Shown: positions 35,679-42,935 of the stretch, piece by piece | How the letters are laid out: each line of letters opens with the position of its first letter | How positions within the stretch are numbered: position 1 is the stretch's first letter | Source: Flavobacterium sp. MFBS3-15 | GTDB taxonomy: Bacteria; Bacteroidota; Bacteroidia; Flavobacteriales; Flavobacteriaceae | Length of the DNA: 64,000 nucleotides | Assembly: GCF_026107645.2 (NCBI RefSeq) | Contig: NZ_JAPCHV010000001.1 | Span: 62,001-126,000 of the forward strand | Reading direction: 5' to 3' | Notes under the pieces: generated by a model | The model's input: only the letters and a program-made list of their open reading frames with translations | What the model was told of the DNA's origin: nothing | The model's database searches: none | Position numbers and translations under genes: made by a program

Positions 35679-36362
35679 ATGAAAAAAATTATTGCCGCAC
35701 TGGTATTCGCTGTTTGTTTTTCGGCGAATGCCCAAAAAGCAGAAACGGCTGAGCCAATACCTTTTATAGAAGTTACCGGGACAGCTGAGAAAGAAGTAGT
35801 TCCCGACATCATTTACATTTCGATCACTTTACAGGATAAAGTGGTAAACAAATCCGAATATACCATTGCTGCCCAGGAGGAAAGGCTGAAGAAGGCACTG
35901 AAGGAATTGAACATCGACCTTAAAAACCTCTCGCTCGGAGGTGCAAGTTCTAACATTGTGTACCACAAAAAGAAAGAAAAGGGGGTTAGCCAGCGCCAGG
36001 AGTACAGGCTAAAAGTTTCAACTGCAGCTGAAGTCAAGGGCGTCTTTGAAGCGCTGTATAATAGTGATATAAAGGAGGCTTATGTTGAAAGTACTGACCA
36101 CTCCCAAATGGATGCCCTTAGGAAAGAAGTGCGTACCAAAGCAATTAAAGCGGCGAAAGAGAAGGCTACCTATCTTCTTGAAGCGATTGGAGAAGCTCCC
36201 GGGAAACCTTTGGTTATAAAGGAAGAGAATGGAAATGTTTATCGTGCTAATGCGGCCTTATCAAATGTTGCCTATGAAGAATTTAAAGATGCTGACGCTG
36301 AGGTTGGCTTTGAAAACATCACCATCAAATTCTCCTACTACGTGAAGTATGCCATAAAGTAA
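35679..36362 (+). CDS. SIMPL (DUF541) domain secreted protein
   Basis: A 227-residue protein with a signal peptide (MKKIIAALVFAVCFSANAQ, cleavage after Ala18) and one SIMPL domain: FIEVTGTAEKEVVPDIIYIS near residues 30-49 and a helical linker KKALKELNIDLKNLSLGGA. SIMPL-domain proteins are periplasmic or surface proteins of poorly known function, some linked to envelope integrity and others to signalling in eukaryotes. It is single, flanked by terminators upstream (35609) and followed by the Coa1-like gene 38 bases later. Confidence 0.85.
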   Translation: MKKIIAALVFAVCFSANAQKAETAEPIPFIEVTGTAEKEVVPDIIYISITLQDKVVNKSEYTIAAQEERLKKALKELNIDLKNLSLGGASSNIVYHKKKEKGVSQRQEYRLKVSTAAEVKGVFEALYNSDIKEAYVESTDHSQMDALRKEVRTKAIKAAKEKATYLLEAIGEAPGKPLVIKEENGNVYRANAALSNVAYEEFKDADAEVGFENITIKFSYYVKYAIK

Positions 36363-36400
36363 TTGCGAAATTTTTAGTATATTTAGGAAAAATCAAAGCC

Positions 36401-36784
36401 ATGGACAACAGTACAAGCTCTTACCGGGAAATTTTAGAAGCCGACAAACGCAGGAAACGCAAAACCAATACTATCGTAATCATTGTAGTGGTTGCCGTCA
36501 TAGCGCTGGCTGTGACGTTTTTCTTCATGATCTCATCGTTCGTAAAAAATTCCGATGCCTATCGCGCCGCCATCGAGCATTTGGGCAACGACCCCGAACT
36601 GAAAGCCGAAACCGGCGGCATCAATGAATATAGCGTGGACAGCTTCCATATCCATACTTCGAATGGCCACGGCGAAGCTACCTTCGATATAACCGTAGAC
36701 GGAAAGGAGAAGGACATCCCCGTATACCTCGAACTCACAAAACATCCCGACGGGAAGTGGGAAGTACTTAAGGTGGATAAATAA
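36401..36784 (+). CDS. Coa1-like single-span membrane protein
   Basis: A 127-residue protein with a basic cytosolic start (ADKRRKRKTNT), one transmembrane helix (residues 24-46) and an extracytoplasmic domain of about 80 residues (SDAYRAAIEHLGNDPELKAE ... VYLELTKHPDGKWEVLKVDK). The layout and the AIEHLGNDPELKAELG-like start of the domain match the Coa1/Tim21 family, named after a mitochondrial cytochrome c oxidase assembly factor. A similar role in Bacteroidota is not shown. The gene has its own terminator. Confidence 0.75.
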   Translation: MDNSTSSYREILEADKRRKRKTNTIVIIVVVAVIALAVTFFFMISSFVKNSDAYRAAIEHLGNDPELKAETGGINEYSVDSFHIHTSNGHGEATFDITVDGKEKDIPVYLELTKHPDGKWEVLKVDK

Positions 36785-36799
36785 TCCGTGATAAAATAG

Positions 36800-36821
36800 A
36801 AGGCCCGCGATTGCGGGCCTT
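36800..36821 (+). terminator. Terminator between Coa1-like and S41 genes
   Basis: AAGGCCCGC and GCGGGCCTT with a four-base loop, lying between convergent genes and able to act on both strands. Confidence 0.8.
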
Positions 36822-36832
36822 GTTGTTTTCTT

Positions 36833-38476
36833 TTATTGATTCGCCAACTCAACCGCCTTATCCAGCACTTCATCCTTACCTGCCCTGATGCCGGCTATGG
36901 TAGGTAAAACTTCAAGGTCTATCTTTACGCCCACGCGCTGGGTCTGTGTGCCATCGGGGTAAAACACGCCAAGCCCCGTCATCCAGGTCATGTACCCACC
37001 GGGAAAATAGATTGTGCTCACATTACCGTCCGCGCCTGCGGTCTGGCTGCCTATCGTGGTCACATTATCACCGGCCTGTAATGACATGGTGGTGAATTCG
37101 GCATGGCTTTGGGTGGTCTCATTAACCATCACGATGACTTTGCCGGTATAGGCATACGGGCTTTTGCTCCTCGGGCCTGTACTGTACGTTTTTAGCCAAA
37201 GGTATTTTCCGGGATAGTCCGGATTGGGCCTTGTAAAGTGTACAAATACCTTTTTATCCTTCATCAGGTAACGGCTTATTTCGTACAATGTGCCCTTCGG
37301 GTAATTGCGGATGTCGAAGATCAGCGCCTTGCATTTGCCCAGCTTTTCAAACATGTCATGCACGTCGGCAACTTCAAGGATGCCCATGTTGATGTAGCCG
37401 ATATTGCCGTCGAGGATCCTGTATTTTTCCGGAGCGGCTTCTTTCGGAGCGGCAAACTCCTTTTTGAGGTATCGGGTTATCTCTTTGGTAGCGGTGCTTC
37501 CCTCTCTTTCAAAAGTAATGGCTGCCTTGTCGGTACTGCCGTTAAATATGGCGAAGTAAGCATTCCTTTTCCTCCCTCCCGGATTGGATGCGGGGATGTA
37601 AGGGCTTTTTTTGGTAAGTATGTCGTTAACCGACATGCCGTCTACATGGGTGATGGCATCGCCAATGCGGAGGTCGTTTTTCTTAGCCTTTTCCTCATCA
37701 TAAAAACCTGTCACTACTGCCTTACCGTCGATAATACTGAACTTCACCGGCGCCCAATAATACCCAAAATACTGGTTGGTAAGGTCGGTATGAAAAAATC
37801 CGTGGCTGTCGTCTATGCTGGCTACCAGTTCCAGCATTGCCAGGTGATATTCCTGTGCATTGGCTTTGCTGAATTTCGGGATCATTTCCACCAGCACATC
37901 GTCCCATTTTTGGTCGGTTTGGTATTTGTACGGAAAATAATATTCCACAATGTTCCAGTAACGGAACAGGGCAAGCAGCCTGTAGTGGGCATTGGGATAT
38001 TCAAAGTCTTTATATTCCGGCTCATTTTGAATGGTTACATTATCGGCTCCGCCAAACCCTGCATAATGGCTTTCGCCCAAATGCCTGTTGGCCTCAATGT
38101 ACTGTAGTTTTTTTGTCAGTTCGGGAGTGAAGGCAGCAGCGTCTTCCATCCACGCCATGCTGAAGTTCTTTTCAAATGACTCCTCTTTCTGTTTTTTGCC
38201 GCATTTTTTGCATACAGGCACTTCGCCCAGGCCGTCGATCCACTTGATGTATAATGCGTTTAGCTCTTCTTTGGTCGTGGCTTTTTCCACTTCCGGCAGC
38301 AGGTCAATGAGTTTTTGGTCCCAGTTGAATTTGCCACGGGCCACCTGCGGGTGGTAGTACTTCAGGAAGCCCCAAATGCGGGCGGTAGCCTCCAGTTTTT
38401 TGATTTCTGTCACGGGCGTTGATGCCACTGCCGACTGCATGATGAAGGCGGCCAGTACTAAAATCAGTTTTTTCAT
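36833..38476 (-). CDS. S41 family peptidase
   Basis: A 547-residue secreted serine peptidase of the tail-specific/tricorn-core family. A signal peptide covers residues 1-18. The N-terminal part (to about 230) is helical with the CKKCGKK cysteine pair; a PDZ-like segment lies near residues 262-282 (LRIGDAITHVDGMSVNDILT), and the S41 core follows. The likely nucleophile is Ser457 in TTQSHAEFTTM, and TIGSQTAGADGN is the oxyanion/Lys-equivalent loop; the usual Lys is not obvious there, so the exact dyad is uncertain. Members process peptides or surface proteins in the periplasm. The gene is single; the dispersed palindrome at 38508 lies just upstream. Confidence 0.88.
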   Translation of the reverse strand: MKKLILVLAAFIMQSAVASTPVTEIKKLEATARIWGFLKYYHPQVARGKFNWDQKLIDLLPEVEKATTKEELNALYIKWIDGLGEVPVCKKCGKKQKEESFEKNFSMAWMEDAAAFTPELTKKLQYIEANRHLGESHYAGFGGADNVTIQNEPEYKDFEYPNAHYRLLALFRYWNIVEYYFPYKYQTDQKWDDVLVEMIPKFSKANAQEYHLAMLELVASIDDSHGFFHTDLTNQYFGYYWAPVKFSIIDGKAVVTGFYDEEKAKKNDLRIGDAITHVDGMSVNDILTKKSPYIPASNPGGRKRNAYFAIFNGSTDKAAITFEREGSTATKEITRYLKKEFAAPKEAAPEKYRILDGNIGYINMGILEVADVHDMFEKLGKCKALIFDIRNYPKGTLYEISRYLMKDKKVFVHFTRPNPDYPGKYLWLKTYSTGPRSKSPYAYTGKVIVMVNETTQSHAEFTTMSLQAGDNVTTIGSQTAGADGNVSTIYFPGGYMTWMTGLGVFYPDGTQTQRVGVKIDLEVLPTIAGIRAGKDEVLDKAVELANQ

Positions 38477-38507
38477 TATTCAGGTTTTTTAGTTGGTACT
38501 TGTTTGG

Positions 38508-38643
38508 TTAACCACATAGGTACATAGGCCTGTTTTCCTTAGAAAAGTTTGATATAGCGCACAGAGTGTGAAGCGTAGCTTCATCTATGTGTAAATATGT
38601 TCCCTTTCCAATACTATGAAAAACTATGTATTTATGTGGTTGA
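38508..38643. repeat. Dispersed palindromic element, copy 2
   Basis: Outer arms at 38508-38527 and 38624-38643 are inverted repeats matching at 17 of 20 positions, with the same TTAACCACATAGG core as the copy at 31528. A nested imperfect hairpin lies around GTGTGAAGC GTA GCTTCAT. The element fills almost the entire gap between the S41 peptidase and the first DUF5686 gene. Confidence 0.75.
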
Positions 38644-38650
38644 ATAATTT

Positions 38651-41113
38651 TTAAAGGAAATCCAAAAACTTCAACCCGAAAATCACGCCATCGGTAACGA
38701 ACCCGCCCTGGTAGGCACGCACGTAGTCGATGCGCAGCATCCTGAACTTCCCGAATCCTACGTTGTCAAATCCTGCGGTAAACTCATGGTAAGGCTTGTA
38801 TTGCGGTGTGGCAATGCTGTGGTAGCCCAACACGAGGTTCCATTGCAGGTCGGCCAGCAGCGGTATCTTGTTCATCACATAGCCCTTGTCGTTGTGCTCT
38901 ATGTGCGTTTCGAGGTACGAATCGTTGGTGCTGTGCGTGTAGTAGGGGAGGAGGTTAAATACGTTGAGGTACTGCTCCTCGGTACCCACGTGCGTCTGGT
39001 TTCCGTTAAAGTGCTTGTAATCCATAAAGGCAATGTTGTCGGCATTAAAGAACTTCCCCGCCTTTACGTTGAAGCCGAACGTCCCCTTGTTGTGGAATGT
39101 TTCGCTGTACGATATGCGTGCGGCAATGAAGTCGTACTCATATCCCTTCACAGTAGACGAAAACGCCTTTTCATACATGAACGATATGCCGGGATAGTTC
39201 ACTTCGGTAATCGGGATCTTGCCATCCGGGCGGCTGATGTACTTTTGTCCGAAGCGTATCGTACCACTGATGTTGGCCTTCCAAAGCTCGTGCTTTTCAA
39301 AAGGCGCCGAGGTATAGTTCTCCGGCTGGAGCGGGTCGTTGGAGGTATAGTCCTTGTTGTCCTTTATCAGCACATAATTGGTGTTGTTGAAGAGCGGCCT
39401 GCGTCGGTTGTACTCTACGCTTCCGGCCATGGTAAGCCCGTTAAAGATCCAGCGGCTGGTACCCACTCTCGCGTACGTTTTGTCGTACAGCTTCATGTAA
39501 TTCTCTTTGAACAAAAGCGAACTGAAGGTATTCATTATGGGTGAGATGGGTTCCGATGGGTTGAACTGGTTGATGGTATTGCCCCCAGAGAAACTGTAAG
39601 TACCCAGCTTCCATATCCGGGTACTGAAACCGCCGTGCGCCCGGAAACGGTCTTCGGCAATGCCGTAGTTCATCTCAGTCCAAATTGAAAGATTACGCTT
39701 TTTGTCCATGTCGAAGGTATTGAACGACAGGCGGGTGTCAAAATTCCAACCCTGTACAGTGTTATATTTCGGGAACTGCAGCAGGCCATCATAGTTGAAC
39801 GATGTCTTGAGGTCTTTGCTCCGGTAGTCGTAGCCCGAAATGACATCAAATACCTTAAAGCGGTTGCGGTTGGTAATAGTGGTATCCCTCGAGGCCTTGC
39901 GAACTTCTGCGATGCTGTCTTTTTTTACATAGTCGGTGCGTTCCTCATCGGTAAGCGGCACAGGGCGCACACCTGTCCAGTAGATGGAGTCTTTTTTATT
40001 GGAATCCTTTTCAAATGATACGAGTTCCTTGGTAAACGTACCTTTCTCAAACTTTTCGTGGAAAACGTAGTTGCTGTACACGTGGGTCATTTTACCCGTA
40101 AAGCCCACACCGAACATCCCCGCACTAATGTCAAACGTCTGCGAGTTCTTGGCCCAGATGCCGTTGGTGCTGTTGTAGCTGAAGTTTTGCTGCAGCTTGA
40201 GTACTTCCAGAATGTTTTGGCGGATGCGGTAACCCTTGATGTCAAGGTCGATGGCCGAGATTGCCCAGCTGTCGTCTACAATATAAATGTAACCCTCGAA
40301 CACCGGTTCCTTATCGCGGCGCGGAATCACCTTGATCTTGCTTACCTCAAAGCCGTTCTCGTCGGTAAAGCTGCCTTCGTATTTATATTTGTAGTACCCA
40401 AAGCATCCTTTGGCAATGGGCGATATCATGTCTACATCCTCCATAGCAACATAGTCCTCGTAAAAGTTATAGAACGTGCCTGCCGCCGTGTTGTAGCTGA
40501 AGCCGTTGTTGTCGCCGCTTATCTTCGAGGCAATTATTTTTTCCTTCAGGCTGTTGGGCTGCTGGAAGGTAATGTGCGAAACGGTCTCGCTCAGGTAAAT
40601 GATGCCGCTACCGGTAGAGTCCAGTTGGCCTTCGGGTACGTCGACTTTCATCCCCATGATGCGCTTGGGTACATTCTTCACGCGGAAAATTCCCTTGGAG
40701 TAGAAGTCGGCTTCAAAGCGGCCGGTCTTTTCTGAGTTTTTCTTTTTATTGGCTACGGCATTGCGGATGATGGCATATGCCGGGTCCTCGCCCTTAGTGA
40801 TGGTAACTTCGTTCAGTTCGTAGCTTTCGTCTTCCATCACTACATTGAGCATGTGCGGAAATGACGTAATGTTCACCGGAATTTTTTTGGCTTTGTAGCC
40901 GATGGACTGGAACAGCACGGTGTACTTGCCGGTTTCTTTAAACGGGAGGTCATACTGCCCGGCCTCATTGGCCGTAGTGCCCGTATATGTGTTTTCGATG
41001 GTAACGCTCACGAACGGGATAGGTTCGCCGTTGGTGGAGGTAATTTTTCCTTTTATCTGTGCGAAAGACGCGAATCCTGCCAAAAGGAAAATTGTGGTAA
41101 TGAATTTGTGCAT
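38651..41113 (-). CDS. DUF5686 outer-membrane protein with carboxypeptidase-like domain (paralogue 1)
   Basis: An 820-residue protein: signal peptide (1-18), an N-terminal CarboxypepD_reg-like beta-sandwich (QIKGKITSTNGEPIPFVSVT to about residue 90), and a large strand-rich region ending in LRIDYVRAYQGGFVTDGVIF and a terminal hydrophobic residue pair, as in outer-membrane barrels. Family DUF5686. The layout resembles TonB-dependent-receptor-like or surface-assembly barrels without a plug. A second copy lies at 42936-45410 in the same orientation, with similar length and domain order; they are ancient paralogues and not recent duplicates at base level. Confidence 0.87.
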   Translation of the reverse strand: MHKFITTIFLLAGFASFAQIKGKITSTNGEPIPFVSVTIENTYTGTTANEAGQYDLPFKETGKYTVLFQSIGYKAKKIPVNITSFPHMLNVVMEDESYELNEVTITKGEDPAYAIIRNAVANKKKNSEKTGRFEADFYSKGIFRVKNVPKRIMGMKVDVPEGQLDSTGSGIIYLSETVSHITFQQPNSLKEKIIASKISGDNNGFSYNTAAGTFYNFYEDYVAMEDVDMISPIAKGCFGYYKYKYEGSFTDENGFEVSKIKVIPRRDKEPVFEGYIYIVDDSWAISAIDLDIKGYRIRQNILEVLKLQQNFSYNSTNGIWAKNSQTFDISAGMFGVGFTGKMTHVYSNYVFHEKFEKGTFTKELVSFEKDSNKKDSIYWTGVRPVPLTDEERTDYVKKDSIAEVRKASRDTTITNRNRFKVFDVISGYDYRSKDLKTSFNYDGLLQFPKYNTVQGWNFDTRLSFNTFDMDKKRNLSIWTEMNYGIAEDRFRAHGGFSTRIWKLGTYSFSGGNTINQFNPSEPISPIMNTFSSLLFKENYMKLYDKTYARVGTSRWIFNGLTMAGSVEYNRRRPLFNNTNYVLIKDNKDYTSNDPLQPENYTSAPFEKHELWKANISGTIRFGQKYISRPDGKIPITEVNYPGISFMYEKAFSSTVKGYEYDFIAARISYSETFHNKGTFGFNVKAGKFFNADNIAFMDYKHFNGNQTHVGTEEQYLNVFNLLPYYTHSTNDSYLETHIEHNDKGYVMNKIPLLADLQWNLVLGYHSIATPQYKPYHEFTAGFDNVGFGKFRMLRIDYVRAYQGGFVTDGVIFGLKFLDFL

Positions 41114-41273
41114 GGTTTTATTGGTTATAGGTAGGTAATCGGTTTTTAGGATAGACGGAATTTACATAGGAATGGTTGCATAAGGGTTAAAAAAAAGTGA
41201 ACATTCAGGGAAGATAACGGGAGTTAAGGGGACTTTCTTACAATTTTGGAGGATTTTTTAGTATGTTTGGAGT

Positions 41274-41492
41274 ATGGGTTTCTTTGCAGAAGTAATAAGC
41301 GATCTTGTTTTCGACGACGTATTGTCGTATATCGAATAACCCGGTGCGTGGATCCATTGGCGGCTGAAGGGTAAGCGTTTTTCCTTTAAAGAGCTGGTTG
41401 AACGGTATTTCGGCATTAATCTCCTATTGTCTTTATTGGTGTATGGGATAATTGGTATAATTATCTGGCAGGTAGTTTCGTTATTGAACTAG
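41274..41492 (+). pseudogene. Small membrane-protein gene broken by an in-frame stop
   Basis: From ATG 41274 the frame reads MGFFAEVISDLVFDDVLSYI-Glu, then TAA at 41337-41339, then PGAWIHWRLKGKRFSFKELV and a hydrophobic helix ending at the TAG at 41490-41492. Apart from that stop it would be a 72-residue protein with one C-terminal membrane helix. The next gene (41509) has the same plan, with a tyrosine before the same Pro-Gly, so TAA most simply replaces TAT or TAC. It is a recent nonsense mutation or a sequencing error. Confidence 0.65.
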
Positions 41493-41508
41493 TTACAGTA
41501 AATATTTT

Positions 41509-41685
41509 ATGGAAGAAATCTTTTTTGAACTCATTTTTGCTTTTTTCAAATACCCGGGTACGTTGTTTCATTGGCTGCTTCGCGGGATGACACCTTCTTT
41601 TGATGAAGTGCTGAAAAAATATCAGTGGGTTAATGCAGGGCTTTCGGTTTTTATAATCGGTATGGCAGTGGCAATAGCATTTTAA
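41509..41685 (+). CDS. Small membrane protein, intact paralogue of the preceding pseudogene
   Basis: A 58-residue protein (MEEIFFELIFAFFKYPGTLF ... VNAGLSVFIIGMAVAIAF). Residues 15-23 (YPGTLFHWL) align with PGAWIHWRL of the preceding broken gene; both have an acidic N-terminal helix, this P-G-x3-H-W core, a short charged loop and one C-terminal transmembrane helix. The gap between them is 16 bases. The gene is below common length cut-offs. Function is unknown. Confidence 0.65.
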   Translation: MEEIFFELIFAFFKYPGTLFHWLLRGMTPSFDEVLKKYQWVNAGLSVFIIGMAVAIAF

Positions 41686-41719
41686 ATGCGGCATACATTA
41701 TCGTTGATGCTTTTTCCCT

Positions 41720-41727
41720 TATCTTTG
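41720..41727 (+). promoter_or_regulatory. Promoter -7 element of the NYN-LOTUS gene
   Basis: TATCTTTG matches TAnnTTTG and lies 18 bases before the ATG. A TTG at 41704-41706 is closer (13 bases) than the usual spacing. Confidence 0.55.
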
Positions 41728-41744
41728 GGTAAATACATCATACA

Positions 41745-42539
41745 ATGAATACCATACAGGACCTCCGGCTGGCCGTGCTGATCGATGCCGATAACGTGCC
41801 TTATTCCAACGTAAAAGGAATGCTTGAGGAAATTGCTAAATACGGCACCCCAACCTACAGGCGCATTTACGGCGACTGGACCAAACCCACCGTTTCCGGA
41901 TGGAAGGGCGTATTGCTCGAGAATGCCATTACGCCCATACAGCAATACAGCTATACTTCAGGAAAAAATTCCAGCGACAGTGCGCTTATCATCGATGCGA
42001 TGGATATCCTCTATTCGGGCAAGGTAGACGGGTTTTGCATCGTGTCATCCGACAGCGACTTTACCCGCCTGGCTACCCGCCTGCGCGAAGAGGGGATGAA
42101 AGTTATCGGCATGGGCCAGAAGAAAACGCCTAAGCCTTTCATAACGGCCTGTGATAAGTTTATCTACATTGAGATCCTGCCGGGCAGTGAAAGTAAAAAG
42201 ACCGCAACGAAAAAACCGGTTAAGGCTGGCAAAGCAGAAAATCCGCAACCCGAACCGGAAGTGGTGGAAGCCGCCCAAACAAAGGAGACCCTGAGCACTA
42301 TAGACAACAGGCTGATCAGCCTGATACGCAAGAGTATCAACGATCTTGGCGATGAGAACGGCTGGGCATTCCTGGGCGACCTTGGCAACTTCATACTGAA
42401 AAAGCAACCCGACTTTGACTCCCGTAATTACGGCTTCCCGAAACTGCTGCCTTTGATAAAGAGCATCGACAGGTTTGATGTTGACGAAAGGGAAACCGGC
42501 AAGAACAATATCAAACATGTATTTGTAAAGAATAAATAG
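41745..42539 (+). CDS. NYN domain nuclease with C-terminal OST-HTH/LOTUS domain
   Basis: A 264-residue protein. The NYN (PIN-like) nuclease domain covers residues 8-150 with acidic residues in LIDADNVP (12-19), SDSALIIDAMDIL and IVSSDSDFTRLATRLRE; these match the metal-binding set, so RNase activity is expected. A charged, alanine-rich linker (about 152-185) leads to a LOTUS/OST-HTH domain (about 188-264) ending in KHVFVKNK. In other organisms LOTUS domains bind RNA, in particular G-quadruplexes. NYN-LOTUS proteins (LabA/DUF88-type) are widespread in bacteria, mostly uncharacterised. The next small gene is 18 bases downstream and is likely co-transcribed. Confidence 0.88.
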   Translation: MNTIQDLRLAVLIDADNVPYSNVKGMLEEIAKYGTPTYRRIYGDWTKPTVSGWKGVLLENAITPIQQYSYTSGKNSSDSALIIDAMDILYSGKVDGFCIVSSDSDFTRLATRLREEGMKVIGMGQKKTPKPFITACDKFIYIEILPGSESKKTATKKPVKAGKAENPQPEPEVVEAAQTKETLSTIDNRLISLIRKSINDLGDENGWAFLGDLGNFILKKQPDFDSRNYGFPKLLPLIKSIDRFDVDERETGKNNIKHVFVKNK

Positions 42540-42557
42540 TACGCATTTAGATTACCA

Positions 42558-42818
42558 ATGAAAAAGATTACCGAAGCGATAGTGCGCAAGGACAAAACCG
42601 TAAATAAGGTGCAGTTCGACAAGGAATGGTTCTATTCGCTTGAAGACATGCAGGATTTCCTTAACGAAGACCTTTCCGGCGTAGAAGCCGTTACCCTGCC
42701 TATGGACATTTATGGCGAAATCCTCAACGTAAAATGTGCGACCTGGGAAGACATCGAGCGTTTCCGCCAAAAGGAGCCGCTGGACGATTTTAGGGGGAGT
42801 GTGCTGCGTAAGAAATAG
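42558..42818 (+). CDS. Hypothetical protein (86 residues) downstream of the NYN-LOTUS gene
   Basis: An 86-residue protein (MKKITEAIVRKDKTVNKVQF ... LDDFRGSVLRKK) with a strand-rich core (EWFYSLEDMQDFLNEDLSGV, ILNVKCATWEDIERF). The WFY-x-x-ED pattern is faintly like the start of BRO/antirepressor-type domains, but this is not enough to name it. It follows the NYN-LOTUS gene by 18 bases and probably shares its transcript. Confidence 0.6.
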   Translation: MKKITEAIVRKDKTVNKVQFDKEWFYSLEDMQDFLNEDLSGVEAVTLPMDIYGEILNVKCATWEDIERFRQKEPLDDFRGSVLRKK

Positions 42819-42823
42819 TTACC

Positions 42824-42927
42824 GGTTGATGGTGTTGTTGGTTGTCAGATTAGCTACTGGCGTTATAATTAAGATTATGGGTCTAAATCCGACAACCAAC
42901 AACCGGCAACTGGCAACCATCAACCAT
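42824..42927. repeat. Heptad repeat cluster with inverted arms
   Basis: On the right, 42893-42927 is five consecutive CAACYNN heptads (CAACCAA, CAACCGG, CAACTGG, CAACCAT, CAACCAT). On the left, 42824-42846 is the reverse complement of the same motif family, so the two can pair. A related heptad array lies inside the E2 gene at 59479-59506. Confidence 0.75.
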
Positions 42928-42935
42928 CAGCCCAA

